DNA of 64,000 bases, taken from NCBI RefSeq assembly GCF_022170785.1, contig NZ_CP081870.1:3522001-3586000 (forward strand), given 5' to 3'. The notes beneath the pieces are model-generated. The model was not told the origin of the DNA and did not search any database. It saw only the letters and a list, made by a program, of their open reading frames with translations. Positions 47,314 to 56,508 of this stretch are shown piece after piece (the first letter of the stretch is position 1; each line of letters starts with the position of its first letter). A program made the position numbers and the translations under genes. The DNA comes from Rossellomorea marisflavi. GTDB lineage: Bacteria > Bacillota > Bacilli > Bacillales > Bacillaceae_B.

Positions 47314-47446
47314 CCACAGAGTGGATTGAAGCGGAAGGCGCTTGACTCCTGTGGAATAGGAGGGTGGTGAGACCCCGCAGGCACGAGGAGGCTCAACTCC
47401 CTCCCCACTGGAAAGCAAGCGCCTGCAGCGTAAAGGAACGGTCCCC
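47314..47446 (-). repeat. Structured repeat, copy 9
   Basis: Inverted full-length copy with outer stem GGCGCTTG / CAAGCGCC. Ends GAGTGGATTGAAGCGGA and AAGGAACGGTCCC are the reverse of copy 1's ends. Confidence 0.83.
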
Positions 47447-47529
47447 TTTCCATCACTCACTAATATAAATTGGGATCCACCACCACGCTTATATTGAAGA
47501 AAAAAAACCTATGCTACCCCTATTAAAAC

Positions 47530-47612
47530 CACAGAGTACATAAGCGAAAAAGAGCTTGCCTCCCCCTAGCGGAAAGCAAGCTCCTACATTGGAAAGGTAG
47601 GGTACCATTCCA
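47530..47612 (-). repeat. Structured repeat, copy 10 (core deleted)
   Basis: Second internally deleted derivative. The outer arms AGCTTGC / GCAAGCT are perfect, the GGAAAG box remains, and the GAGCCTCCTC core is gone. Inverted, about 80 bp from copy 9. Confidence 0.68.
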
Positions 47613-47715
47613 ATCATTCAACATCACCATCAATACCAAATACTCTTCACAGTCTCCCTAAACACAAAATAACCAAACCCCAAATACTCATACGGATACA
47701 TACTGCACCCCCTTT

Positions 47716-48732
47716 CTACGAATGCTCTCTCAACCAGTCCATCAGCCGCGAAGACACGCCATCCTTGATAAGGCTCGCGTGCCCCCCAGGAACCTCGATG
47801 AACTGTTTCTCCTCACTTGAAACAAGCTCCATCAGTGGATAACTGATCGCAGCCGGTACCATCTGATCAAACTTTGAACAAACCATGTAGACATTTGATT
47901 GAATTCTTGCAGGGTTGATTTCCCTTCCCCTGAGGGTCATGCCCCCGTTCATCAACGCATTTTGTTTAATGAAGTAATGAAGCAGATCCCGGAGGAACTC
48001 CCCTGTCATCGGGATGTGGTCATTGGTCCACTGATTGAATCGGTACCAATGCTCCGTGTAGGCAGGGTCGTGTGAGCGGTGGAGGAGGGAAAGATACGGG
48101 GAATAATAGACGGGTGCCGTAATGAGGCGCATCCCGTAGCGGATCTGTTCGGCGGGGATGATACCCGTGGCCGGTGCAATGACAGCTGGGTCAATAGCTC
48201 CCGTTTGGATGGCTTTGATCCACTCCCGGAAGTCCGGCAGCTGGTTGAAATCGATTGGGGTCACAAATAAGAGAAGGTTATGGATGCGGTCTGGGTAGAG
48301 GGCTGCATAGAGAGCGGCAAGGGTTCCGCCGAGGCAAAAGCCCGCAAGCGTCAGCCGGCCGGTTTGCTGATGCTGTAATACCGTCTTTACGGCCCCGTCG
48401 ATGTAATCGAAGAGATACGATTCAAGACCTGTATCCTTGTCCCGCTCATCCGGTATCCCGAAGTCGAGGAGGAATACGTCATAGCCATTTCTCAGGAACT
48501 CTCCGATCATGCTGTGCTGTTCCGTAAGGTCGAGTATGCTTGGCTTATTGATGTGAGAGTAGACCATCAGGATCGGGAGTGCTCCGTTGCTTTCTACCGT
48601 GGGATAATGCCACAGGGTGGCCCTGCCGATTTCCTGTATGGCATTCCTCGGGTGATGCGGTTTCCATTCTTCTCTTCTTGTCAGGGTTTCAAAAAAACCC
48701 ATCCATCTGTCTTTCTCGGTTTTCCTTTCCAT
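47716..48732 (-). CDS. phaC: Poly(3-hydroxyalkanoate) synthase, class III/IV PhaC
   Basis: Polymerises hydroxyacyl-CoA into PHA. The lipase-like box GFCLGG supplies nucleophile Cys133; Asp289 (CSKFDQMVP) and His318 (PGGHASLI) complete the triad. At 338 residues it is slightly short for class IV but collinear with Bacillus PhaC (ILMVYSHINKPSILDL; DVFLLDFGIPD). A longer frame opens at 48897, but ATG at 48732, preceded by GAGGGGG, gives the family N terminus. Its ATG overlaps the stop of the 68-residue gene upstream. No phaR is seen. Confidence 0.9.
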   Translation of the reverse strand: MERKTEKDRWMGFFETLTRREEWKPHHPRNAIQEIGRATLWHYPTVESNGALPILMVYSHINKPSILDLTEQHSMIGEFLRNGYDVFLLDFGIPDERDKDTGLESYLFDYIDGAVKTVLQHQQTGRLTLAGFCLGGTLAALYAALYPDRIHNLLLFVTPIDFNQLPDFREWIKAIQTGAIDPAVIAPATGIIPAEQIRYGMRLITAPVYYSPYLSLLHRSHDPAYTEHWYRFNQWTNDHIPMTGEFLRDLLHYFIKQNALMNGGMTLRGREINPARIQSNVYMVCSKFDQMVPAAISYPLMELVSSEEKQFIEVPGGHASLIKDGVSSRLMDWLREHS

Positions 48733-48938
48733 TAGAGTTCCCCCTCTGATCGGACGAATTGCGGGAAGAGCCAGTCGATGATCTTGCGGATGAAGGTGAT
48801 GATCAAGTCGGCCAGGACCATCCAGTTTTTCGCCATTTCCACTACGGCAGGCTGATCGAGTTCTGATTTGATCAGCTGATTCGTGGCATATTCCCACTCC
48901 CTTCCCGTCAGCTTCAGTTGCTCATAGAGTGCTTCCAT
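48732..48938 (-). CDS. Unknown 68-residue protein upstream of phaC
   Basis: Small protein translated immediately before phaC, stop and start overlapping (TAATG). The first 35 residues are charged helix (MEALYEQLKLTGREWEYATN); the second half is strongly hydrophobic or amphipathic (WMVLADLIITFIRKIIDWLF), then an acidic tail. It is too short to be PhaR (about 200 residues), PhaE, or a standard phasin, yet it occupies the place of an auxiliary subunit. A synthase partner or granule-surface protein is my inference; I do not recognise the family. Confidence 0.75.
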   Translation of the reverse strand: MEALYEQLKLTGREWEYATNQLIKSELDQPAVVEMAKNWMVLADLIITFIRKIIDWLFPQFVRSEGEL

Positions 48939-48954
48939 TTTCCTTTCCTCCTTC

Positions 48955-49719
48955 TTATGCCATGGCCTGGATGCCGCCGTCGACGACGAGGATATGGCCG
49001 TTCATATAGTTTGACGCCTTTGACGAAAGAAACACGGCTGCGCCTCTCAGGTCATCGCCTTCGCCGAATCGTCTTGCCGGGATGAATTTCCGGATTTGAT
49101 TGCCTTGCTTGGCGAAGAGCTCTTTGGTGATCTTAGTCGGGAAGAATCCCGGTGCGATGGCGTTCACTTGAATATTGTGATACGCAAGCTTCACGGCAAG
49201 ATCCTTGGTGAGGGTCATGACAGCGCCTTTGCTCGTATTGTAAGGAAGGGTGTCCATCACAAGGGGGCTCGTACCCCCGAATCCCGAGACGGAAGCGATA
49301 TTGATGATTTTCCCTGCCTTACGGGCCATCATGGAAGGCGCAACTGCCTGTGAAAATAAAAAAGCCCCTTTCACATTCACTTCCATGACCTTGTCCCACT
49401 TATCCTCAGGAATATCCACCATCGGTCCCGCCCACGATGTACCGCTGTTGTTGATGAGGATGTCGATTTTCCCGAAGATTTCCAAGGTCTTTTCCACCAC
49501 GGCGGTGACCGACGCTTTATCGGTCACATCGCATGCCACTGCGAGTGACCGTACCCCCAAGGCTTCTATTTCCTTCGCTGTGGCCTCGCAGGCCGGCAGA
49601 TTCCTCGAGCATACCACTACATGGGCGCCTGCTTCTGCTAGAGCAAGAGCCATCTCGCGGCCGAGACCCCTGCCGCCTCCAGTGACAATCGCCACTTGAT
49701 CTGTCAATGTAAACATCAT
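48955..49719 (-). CDS. Short-chain dehydrogenase/reductase
   Basis: Classical SDR of 254 residues. The NAD(P)-binding motif TGGGRGLG is at about 13-20, NNSG at about 92, catalytic Ser in INIASVSG and YNTSK as the Tyr-Lys pair. An Arg after the glycine motif and CSRN suggest NADPH preference. Being first in the phaC operon, it may supply (R)-3-hydroxyacyl-CoA as a PhaB or RhlG-like reductase, but it could act on another ketone. Either ATG at 49719 or 49716 may be the start (AAAGGAG just before). Confidence 0.88.
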   Translation of the reverse strand: MMFTLTDQVAIVTGGGRGLGREMALALAEAGAHVVVCSRNLPACEATAKEIEALGVRSLAVACDVTDKASVTAVVEKTLEIFGKIDILINNSGTSWAGPMVDIPEDKWDKVMEVNVKGAFLFSQAVAPSMMARKAGKIINIASVSGFGGTSPLVMDTLPYNTSKGAVMTLTKDLAVKLAYHNIQVNAIAPGFFPTKITKELFAKQGNQIRKFIPARRFGEGDDLRGAAVFLSSKASNYMNGHILVVDGGIQAMA

Positions 49720-49770
49720 TCTGCTCCTTTCTAGTATCCATGGCTACGCGTATTGAGATCATGAATCTAT

Positions 49771-49782
49771 CTAGTAAACTAG
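49771..49782. promoter_or_regulatory. Palindrome upstream of the SDR-phaC operon
   Basis: CTAGTAAACTAG, with one extra complementary pair at each side, about 50 nt upstream of the SDR start. Possible operator of a TetR-like regulator; no such regulator is encoded nearby. Confidence 0.35.
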
Positions 49783-49851
49783 TTCTCTCTCTATAATAGT
49801 GAGTATCGATAGAATCGGTTCCTCTTTGGCGAAAGAAAAGGCGCTTAACAC

Positions 49852-49886
49852 CAAAAAAGGACTGTAGGCCGTGGCCCACAGTCCTT
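49852..49886 (-). terminator. Intrinsic terminator after ctpB
   Basis: Minus-strand hairpin AAGGACTGTGGGCC / GGCCTACAGTCCTT followed by TTTT. Confidence 0.9.
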
Positions 49887-49890
49887 CTGA

Positions 49891-51321
49891 CTATCGATTT
49901 GAACGTTGGATATACTCAAGTGCAGCCTGTAGCTGGGTATCATTCTCTTCATCCTTCACGGCTTCATAGATATCTGCCTGTAGTTTTTCAGCCGTATCAG
50001 GCGTGATGGTACCGGTTGTTTTCATCTCGTTTTTCTTCTGGAACTGCTTCACGGCTGCTTCTGTCTTCTTGCTGTAGTACCCGTCGGTCCGGTCGATTTC
50101 ATATCCGAGGCCTTGGAGCATTTCCTGGGCATTCTTCACCTGTTCATTATTCATCTCGGCCTTCAAAGGCTCTTCCACTTGAAGGGGATGGGCGTAGAAA
50201 TAGGCAGGCTGCCTCACCGGGATATCCGGTTTGATCCCTTTCTTGTGGATCCAGTTGCCGTCCGGCGTCAGCCACTTGAACATGGTCAGCTTAATGTTGC
50301 TTCCATCTCCCATCGGAACGGCCTGCTGGACGGTTCCCTTCCCGAAGCTCTTCGTGCCGATCAGTGGGTAGCCTTCCGTTTCCTTCAGGGCACCGGCAAG
50401 GATCTCGGAAGCGGACGCACTTCCTTCATCGATGAGCACCACCACCGGGTAGGCTTTTTTCTTCTCTTTGTCGGAGAAGCTCTTCATCACTTCACCGCTC
50501 CGCTCCTGGATCTGGACGAACGGCTTATCCTTTGTCACGAACTCCTTGAGGATTTCATTGACGGATGACAACAGGCCTCCAGGATTCCCGCGGACGTCGA
50601 TAACGAGACCGCCAAGATCCTTCCCTTCAAGTTCCTTGAGCTGCTTCTTGAAGTCCTTTGCCGTATTCTCGGAGAACGTTGTAATCTGGATATAGCCCAT
50701 CTCCTTGCCGTCCACTTTCTTTACGTCGGAATGAACGGTTTCAACCGGAATGTCGTCCCGCTTGACCCCGATGGAGAGAGGTGCAGATAAACCTTCCCTC
50801 TTGATGCCGAGCTTGACTTCGGTCCCTTTTTTCCCGCGAATCTTCAAGGTGGACTCAAACAGATTGAGTCCCTTGATACTCTCTCCGTTCACGGAGATGA
50901 TTTCATCATTCGGTTTGAGACCCGCTTTTTCTGCCGGTGAATTTTTAAATGGTGCGACGATCACGAGCTTTCCGTCGAGGATCGTGATTTCGGCTCCGAT
51001 CCCTTCGAAGGAAGAATCCAATGCGTCGTTGAACTGCGCTGCCGTTGCCGCATTCATATAGACCGAATACGGATCATCGAGCGTTTCGAGCATCCCCTGG
51101 ATCGCTCCTTCCACCAGCTCCGATTTGTCGACGTCCTGGAAGAATTTATCGCTGATGAGGTCATAAGCGACCTCCACCTTATGGAGCTTATCATTCGAGC
51201 TCTGATCCAGTTCCGCAGTTTCATCGGGACTGCCCGTCCATTCCAGCCCCCCGTACATGGCTCCCGCCCCCACAAGCATGCTGAGTGTGATGGTCATGAG
51301 CTTCTGGCCCTTCCTGTTCAT
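49891..51321 (-). CDS. ctpB: Carboxy-terminal processing protease CtpB (S41)
   Basis: Secreted or membrane-anchored serine protease with an N-terminal hydrophobic segment (about 8-28), a PDZ domain (about 105-180), the S41 core and a C-terminal peptidoglycan-binding domain (about 385-450). The catalytic set is Ser303 in EGSASASE, Lys328 in SFGKGTV and Gln332, with spacing equal to B. subtilis CtpB. CtpB cleaves SpoIVFA in sporulation signalling; vegetative wall roles are likely in paralogues. Length 476. It is separated from ftsX and minJ by inserted gene blocks. Confidence 0.93.
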   Translation of the reverse strand: MNRKGQKLMTITLSMLVGAGAMYGGLEWTGSPDETAELDQSSNDKLHKVEVAYDLISDKFFQDVDKSELVEGAIQGMLETLDDPYSVYMNAATAAQFNDALDSSFEGIGAEITILDGKLVIVAPFKNSPAEKAGLKPNDEIISVNGESIKGLNLFESTLKIRGKKGTEVKLGIKREGLSAPLSIGVKRDDIPVETVHSDVKKVDGKEMGYIQITTFSENTAKDFKKQLKELEGKDLGGLVIDVRGNPGGLLSSVNEILKEFVTKDKPFVQIQERSGEVMKSFSDKEKKKAYPVVVLIDEGSASASEILAGALKETEGYPLIGTKSFGKGTVQQAVPMGDGSNIKLTMFKWLTPDGNWIHKKGIKPDIPVRQPAYFYAHPLQVEEPLKAEMNNEQVKNAQEMLQGLGYEIDRTDGYYSKKTEAAVKQFQKKNEMKTTGTITPDTAEKLQADIYEAVKDEENDTQLQAALEYIQRSNR

Positions 51322-51430
51322 ACGTCTCCCCCCGCCTCTTCATAGAAAAAGACACCGCACAAGAACGCGCTGGTCAGCGGTGCGATGTCTTTGCTTATTC
51401 CACTATATGATGACGGGGGACAAGTTATGA

Positions 51431-52495
51431 TCATTTCACCCTTGAAACAAGGGGCTTGTTTTCTTCAAGATGGGAAGACAGGAGCCCTCCCCATTTCTCG
51501 AATTCAACGAGGAATCCATCATGACCGAACTTCGTCGGGATGAAATAATGCCTTCCCTTCGGCACGGAGCGCGCGAATGCTTCCATGGAGGCGGATGGAT
51601 ACACGAGATCTCCTTCGTAGCTGATGGCAATCAGCTCCGGATAAAAGGAGTCAGCGGGATCGTGATCGCGCCCCCTTTGGAGGTCATGAGAGTTCATCGC
51701 CTTCAAGAGGGTCAGATAGCTGTTGGGGTCAAAACGCCGCCCGAGCTTCACACCCTGATAGTCCAGGTAGCTCTCCACGTTATAGACGCCTTCCTTCTCC
51801 TGCCGTTGGAATCGATCATCGAACAATTCCGACGTGCGGTAGGTGACCATCCCCACCATGCGCGCCACTTCAAGCCCCTTCAGTCTTGTGCCGGGAGGAT
51901 AGTCTCCTCCGTTGAATTCAGGATCCTGCTCGATGGCCGTGATCCCGATATGATTAAAGGCGAGGCCGTAATCGTTCAGTGCAGGCGTGACGGCGAGGGC
52001 GAAGATCTTTTTCATGAAGCGTGGATGCAGGATCCCCCATTCCAGGGCCTGCATTCCCCCGAGAGATCCTCCGACAACGGCTTCCACCTTGTTGATAGCA
52101 AGCTCCCGGAGAGCCAGGTACTGGGCATTCACCATATCCCGTATCGTGATGACCGGGAAATGGGATCCGTATCGTTTGCCGGTCTCGGGATCCTCTGATG
52201 CAGGACCCGTGGCCCCCTCGCAGCCTCCGAGGACGTTGAAGGCGATGACGTTGTAGCGGTTGGTATCGATGTAGGAGCCTGCACCGATCAAGCCGTCCCA
52301 CCATCCCTTATCTTCACTCGTCCCTTTCACGATATGGGTGCCGGTGAGGGCATGGCAGACAAGGATGACGGGACCTGATTGATTCCCGGTACGTTCATAG
52401 GGCAACCTGACATTCCGGAGGGTTTCTCCGTTTTCAAGGACAAGGGACGGAAGGGTGACGGTGTTCAATTCATATGGTGTCGTATCGCTACTCAT
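51431..52495 (-). CDS. metX: Homoserine O-acetyltransferase
   Basis: Alpha/beta-hydrolase-fold acyltransferase making O-acetylhomoserine for direct sulfhydrylation by MetY. The nucleophile is Ser144 in VGGSLGGMQALEW; Asp in SYEGDLVYP and His in FGHDGFLVEFE complete the triad. A frame open to 52549 overlaps metY; ATG at 52495 with GGAGG seven nt upstream gives 354 residues and removes the overlap. Acetyl versus succinyl donor cannot be told safely by eye. Second gene behind the S-box. Confidence 0.93.
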   Translation of the reverse strand: MSSDTTPYELNTVTLPSLVLENGETLRNVRLPYERTGNQSGPVILVCHALTGTHIVKGTSEDKGWWDGLIGAGSYIDTNRYNVIAFNVLGGCEGATGPASEDPETGKRYGSHFPVITIRDMVNAQYLALRELAINKVEAVVGGSLGGMQALEWGILHPRFMKKIFALAVTPALNDYGLAFNHIGITAIEQDPEFNGGDYPPGTRLKGLEVARMVGMVTYRTSELFDDRFQRQEKEGVYNVESYLDYQGVKLGRRFDPNSYLTLLKAMNSHDLQRGRDHDPADSFYPELIAISYEGDLVYPSASMEAFARSVPKGRHYFIPTKFGHDGFLVEFEKWGGLLSSHLEENKPLVSRVK

Positions 52496-52508
52496 TCCTC
52501 CGCCTCCT

Positions 52509-53804
52509 TCACACGTTTGACGTTTCGCGTGCCTTCTCGATGGCTTCATCCAGGGAAGAGATCAGATCCTTCGCTGATTCCAGGCCGACCGACAGCCTGA
52601 CAAGGTCTTCCGTCACGCCCGTTGCCCTGATCTCCTCGTCGTTCAGCTGCTGATGGGTCGTGGAAGCCGGGTGGATGATCAGGGATTTCGCATCCCCCAC
52701 GTTGGCCACATGGGACCAGAGCGAGATATTGTCCACCACTTTGCGTCCTGAATCCCGGCCACCTTTGATCCCGAAGACGACGATGGAGCCCGCGCCGTTC
52801 TCCAAGTATTTCTTGGCCAGTTGGTGCGACGGGTGCGAAGCGAGCCCAGGATAGGAGACCCAGGCAACCCCATCATGGGATTCAAGATGCTCGGCGATTT
52901 TCCGTGCATTCTCTGTATGGCGTTCGATGCGGAGGTGTAGCGTCTCTAATCCCTGCAGGAGAAGGAAGGCGTTCTGCGGACTCAGGCAGGCGCCAAGGTC
53001 ACGAAGCAGTTGGACCCTGAGCTTGGTGATGAACGCCGCCGCCCCGACATCCTGCGCATAGCGAAGGCCGTTGTAGCTTCGGTCCTCTTCAGTGAATCCC
53101 GGGAACTTCTTGTTGTTCCAATCGAATTTCCCTCCGTCGATGACGACGCCTCCGATCGCTGTACCATGACCACCGATCCATTTGGTGGCCGAATGGATGA
53201 CGATGTCTGCCCCCCACTCGATCGGCCTGGTCACATACGGTGTGGCGAAGGTGTTATCGATGATAAGCGGGATTTCATGTTCGTGGGCCACTTTGGCGAC
53301 CGCTTCGATATCAAGGACATGAAGGCTAGGGTTGCCAATCGTTTCGGCGAATACGGCCTTTGTCTTCTCGTTGATGGCGCTTCGGAAGTTTTCCGGATCC
53401 GTTGGGTCGACGAAGCGCACGGTGATGCCGTATTTCGGCAGGGTGGTGGAGAAGAGATTGTAGGTGCCTCCGTACAGATTCGTCGCTGCTACGATTTCGT
53501 CCCCGGCTCCTGCGATATTCAGGATTGAGAGGGAGATCGCCGCCATGCCCGATGATACTCCGAGGGCCCCGATGCCGCCTTCAAGGAGAGCCAGACGTTT
53601 CTCCAGAACGTCCACCGTCGGGTTCATGATCCGCGTATAGATATTCCCCGGCTCTTCCAGTCCGAAAAGCTTCGCAGCGTGCTCACTGCTGTCAAACACA
53701 TATGAAGTAGTTTGGTAGATCGGCACGGCGCGTGATCCCGTGGTAGGATCTGCTTCCTGTCCTCCGTGAAGCAAAAGTGTGTCAAAATCGAATGAATTCG
53801 TCAT
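52509..53804 (-). CDS. metY: O-acetylhomoserine sulfhydrylase
   Basis: PLP enzyme (Cys/Met metabolism family) that makes homocysteine from O-acetylhomoserine and sulfide. The 431-residue length with an insertion between the PLP lysine region and the C-terminal domain is typical of MetY rather than cystathionine gamma-synthase. PLP Lys is in [11 protein letters not shown] (about residue 210); SSGMAAIS and YGGTYNLF bind the cofactor phosphate. First gene after the SAM riboswitch; 13 nt before metX. Confidence 0.95.
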   Translation of the reverse strand: MTNSFDFDTLLLHGGQEADPTTGSRAVPIYQTTSYVFDSSEHAAKLFGLEEPGNIYTRIMNPTVDVLEKRLALLEGGIGALGVSSGMAAISLSILNIAGAGDEIVAATNLYGGTYNLFSTTLPKYGITVRFVDPTDPENFRSAINEKTKAVFAETIGNPSLHVLDIEAVAKVAHEHEIPLIIDNTFATPYVTRPIEWGADIVIHSATKWIGGHGTAIGGVVIDGGKFDWNNKKFPGFTEEDRSYNGLRYAQDVGAAAFITKLRVQLLRDLGACLSPQNAFLLLQGLETLHLRIERHTENARKIAEHLESHDGVAWVSYPGLASHPSHQLAKKYLENGAGSIVVFGIKGGRDSGRKVVDNISLWSHVANVGDAKSLIIHPASTTHQQLNDEEIRATGVTEDLVRLSVGLESAKDLISSLDEAIEKARETSNV

Positions 53805-53884
53805 CGTACATTCCTCCTGAGTGTTTGTTTTAATGATTGGGTTTGTTCTGTGATGGATGATGGTCGGGGCTGAAAAGGGGCAAA

Positions 53885-53914
53885 AATAAAAACCCCCTTC
53901 CTAAGAAGAGGGTC
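53885..53914 (-). terminator. S-box terminator upstream of metY
   Basis: Minus-strand hairpin GACCCTCTTC / GAAGGGGGTT followed by TTTTATTTT, directly after the SAM aptamer. SAM binding is expected to favour it. Confidence 0.9.
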
Positions 53915-53932
53915 TAATTGAATAGGGTCCTC

Positions 53933-54046
53933 CTCTTATCTTTCAGGCAATGCGCCTGCAGGAATTAGCACCTTTTCATGGCAAATATGCACATGAAGGT
54001 TGCCGGGTTTCATCGGGCCTAGTCCCTCCACCTCTCTGGATAAGAG
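53933..54046 (-). ncRNA. SAM-I (S-box) riboswitch controlling metYX
   Basis: On the minus strand: P1 CTCTTATCC / GATAAGAG, then AGAGAGGTGGAGGGACT, GGCCCGATGAAACCCGGCAA, AAAGGTGCTAATTCC and the closing CTGAAAGATAAGAG, the canonical S-box order. With its terminator it switches metYX off when S-adenosylmethionine is plentiful. The remainder of the 53805-54177 gap shows nothing else. Confidence 0.97.
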
Positions 54047-54177
54047 CATTAAGTTGTAAGTGTTCGTTAGCAAGAATTATAAAGGCTATCCCCTCTGGGA
54101 GTCAAGGTTATTTTTAGAATTTTTCGTCTAATCTCCCATTGACGCCTGCCACTGCTGACTTGAGAGCGTTATGCTTT

Positions 54178-55317
54178 TTAAATCTCATGACACTTGCTGA
54201 TCGCTGAAAGCATTTGTGATTTAATGTCTTCCGGGTCCTCGATTCCAAGTGAAATCCGGACCACATGCGTATTGATCCCGAGCTTCTTCTGCGCTTCCTC
54301 CGGAAGGGACCTGTGAGATGTCCCCAAAGGATAGGAAACCGTCGTTTCAACCCCGGCCAGGGACGGGATGATCTTGATCCAGCCAAGTGACTTGAAGAAG
54401 GTACTCATATCGGCGGATGGTTCAAGCTCGATGGTGACGATGGCTCCATGACCTTTCTCAGATAGATTATTCGGATAGTAGACGCGTTTGACCCATTCGT
54501 GCCTCCTGAGTTCGACGGCAAGGAGCTCGGCATTCAGGGCCTGCCTTTCCATACGGAGGGCAAGGGTCTTCGCTCCCCGGCAAGTGAGCCACGCCTCGAA
54601 CGGGCTCAGATTGGCCCCAAGGTTGACGATCTTCGCTCTTGCCTTATCCACCAGATCCTGCCTTCCGGTCACAACACCTGCTGTGACATCACTATGACCG
54701 CCTATGTACTTCGTTGCGCTATGGGCGACGATATCAATGCCTTCAGTGAAAGGCTTACGGAGGAACGGGGTCGCAAACGTATTGTCGATCATCGTCGTGA
54801 GACCATGTTCTTTCGCCAGCTCCACCATGGCTGGAATATCCTCTACCCTCATGAAGGGATTCGTCACCGTTTCACTATAGAGAAGTTTTGTCGAGTCGGT
54901 GATCGCTGCTTCCACTGCATCCCGGTCGGTGAAGTCCACGAATGAAGTGGAAATACCGAAGCCCGCAAGCTCTTCCTTCAGCATATGGAAGGTCCCGCCG
55001 TACAGATCTTCAGCAGCAATGATATGATCCCCTGCCTGGACGACAGACAGGATCCCTACGAGGATCGCGGATAAACCCGATGAAGCGGCGACTCCTGCCG
55101 GTGCTCCTTCAAGGGCTGCTACAAGACCTCCCAGCTCATCAGGATTGGGATTCCCCGTCCGTGTGTATAGATAGGGTGATTTCCCCTCATAGAACCCTTC
55201 CAGTTCCTCCAGGGATGAAAAGGAAAAAGCAGATGTTTGATAGATTGGTGTAGTTTTACTTTTGATTTCCTCTGTTCCTTTCAACTGGCTATGTACGACC
55301 TTGGTGGTGAAATTCAT
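54178..55317 (-). CDS. Trans-sulfuration family PLP enzyme (cystathionine synthase/lyase or methionine gamma-lyase type)
   Basis: PLP-dependent Cys/Met metabolism enzyme of 379 residues. PLP Lys is in HSATKYIGGHSDV (about residue 200), cofactor-binding YGGTFHML and ASSGLSAI are present, and the C-terminal GVETTVSYPLGTSH block is conserved. Close family members include MetI (gamma-synthase), MccB (lyase) and methionine gamma-lyase, which cannot be separated by eye. No S-box or T-box precedes it. It lies upstream of the metY S-box on the same strand, suggesting a sulfur amino acid role. Confidence 0.88.
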   Translation of the reverse strand: MNFTTKVVHSQLKGTEEIKSKTTPIYQTSAFSFSSLEELEGFYEGKSPYLYTRTGNPNPDELGGLVAALEGAPAGVAASSGLSAILVGILSVVQAGDHIIAAEDLYGGTFHMLKEELAGFGISTSFVDFTDRDAVEAAITDSTKLLYSETVTNPFMRVEDIPAMVELAKEHGLTTMIDNTFATPFLRKPFTEGIDIVAHSATKYIGGHSDVTAGVVTGRQDLVDKARAKIVNLGANLSPFEAWLTCRGAKTLALRMERQALNAELLAVELRRHEWVKRVYYPNNLSEKGHGAIVTIELEPSADMSTFFKSLGWIKIIPSLAGVETTVSYPLGTSHRSLPEEAQKKLGINTHVVRISLGIEDPEDIKSQMLSAISKCHEI

Positions 55318-55397
55318 TTCGTGGCCATCCTCTCTCTACGAAAATAGGTATGTAGAAGAGTGTACCATATTCAGAAGATTCCGAGAAGAAAAGTGGT

Positions 55398-55970
55398 TCA
55401 ATTCATTCCTTCTACCATCTCTTTCATCATTTCCTGGTTCATCGGACCGAGGATTTTATGCTGGATGATTCCCTCCGAGTCGATCATGAACGTGGTCGGG
55501 ATCGTAATGATGCTGTAGGCATCCCCGACGGCTCCGTCTTTATCAAGGAGTACCGGGAACGTGATCTCGTATCCGTCCACAAACTTTTGCGCCGCACCTT
55601 CCATACGCTCCTGGGACGTGAGGTTCACGGCAAGGATTTCTGCACCGGGCTCTTTCTGATAATATTCCTCCATATGGGGCATCTCAGCCTTGCAGGGTGG
55701 ACACCACGTTGCCCAGAAATTCAAGATGACCTTCTGTCCCCTATAATCCGAGAGGCGCACTTCTTTTCCTTCCAGTGTGGTCAGGGTGAAGTCCGGTGGC
55801 TGATCACCTTTGGAAAGCCCCGTCTCCGCATCGGATAAGTCCATGGATTCACTCGCAAGCTGGGCTGCTGCGTCTTTTTCCTTCTGATCCTGCTGATGCC
55901 GGACGAAATTCACCAGGAAGATGGCGACGAGGACACCGATGAGTCCCAATGATAGTATTCGTTTGTTCAT
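55398..55970 (-). CDS. Membrane-anchored thioredoxin-like protein (ResA/TlpA type)
   Basis: Extracytoplasmic thiol-disulfide oxidoreductase. One N-terminal anchor (ILSLGLIGVLVAIFLVNFV) precedes an AhpC/TSA-thioredoxin fold (about 60-190) with the active site WATWCPPCKAEMP and cis-Pro in IITIPTTF. The N-terminal extension back to 56018 overlaps the methyltransferase; ATG at 55970 after GGAAGGG is the better start (190 residues). Possible role in cytochrome c maturation (CccB in this window) or other disulfide reduction. Confidence 0.9.
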   Translation of the reverse strand: MNKRILSLGLIGVLVAIFLVNFVRHQQDQKEKDAAAQLASESMDLSDAETGLSKGDQPPDFTLTTLEGKEVRLSDYRGQKVILNFWATWCPPCKAEMPHMEEYYQKEPGAEILAVNLTSQERMEGAAQKFVDGYEITFPVLLDKDGAVGDAYSIITIPTTFMIDSEGIIQHKILGPMNQEMMKEMVEGMN

Positions 55971-55983
55971 GTAATCCCTTCCT

Positions 55984-56508
55984 TTATAGGCCGGATCTCC
56001 GCACAGCCTTTCTGGCAATCAAATAGTAAATGGTCGATCTCAAATACCCTTTCTCCACTTCATAGCCCGCCGACTGAAGCTTCCTCACCAGATCATCGGA
56101 AGAAAGGCTGTTCCCCTGTGGGAGCGCTTCCGTTTCAATGATCAGCCAAAGACCGTCATCCCTGAGCATATCCCTGAGATCCTGGATCACTTTGACAAGA
56201 TTCGGCAACTCATGGAGCACAAATCTCGTAATGACCTTATGAAGCGTGTTCTGTGAAAAACGGATATATTCAAATGACATATGTTCATAAAGGATGTTTT
56301 CTACCTGCAGTTCCTCCGCGCGCCGCTTCAGCTCTTCCAGGGCACCCCGGTCGAGGTCGACGGCATGCACATCGGTACTTACGATACACGCAATCGGAAT
56401 CGTCAGAAAGCCTGTACCGCAGCCGAGGTCGGCCACATGATCCCTTTCATTCAACTCAAGTAGATCCAGCAGCTCTTCAGATGTGATTGTATTTGTTTCG
56501 GCAGCCAT
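55984..56508 (-). CDS. Class I SAM-dependent methyltransferase
   Basis: A 174-residue Rossmann methyltransferase. Motif I VADLGCGTGFLTIPIA (about residues 24-39), acidic motif II end in HAVDLD, and motif IV-like TRFVLHELPN. A strong AAAGGAGGAG site precedes the ATG. It is followed by the thioredoxin-like gene, probably cotranscribed. Substrate unknown; similar proteins are often annotated UbiE-like without evidence. Confidence 0.87.
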   Translation of the reverse strand: MAAETNTITSEELLDLLELNERDHVADLGCGTGFLTIPIACIVSTDVHAVDLDRGALEELKRRAEELQVENILYEHMSFEYIRFSQNTLHKVITRFVLHELPNLVKVIQDLRDMLRDDGLWLIIETEALPQGNSLSSDDLVRKLQSAGYEVEKGYLRSTIYYLIARKAVRRSGL

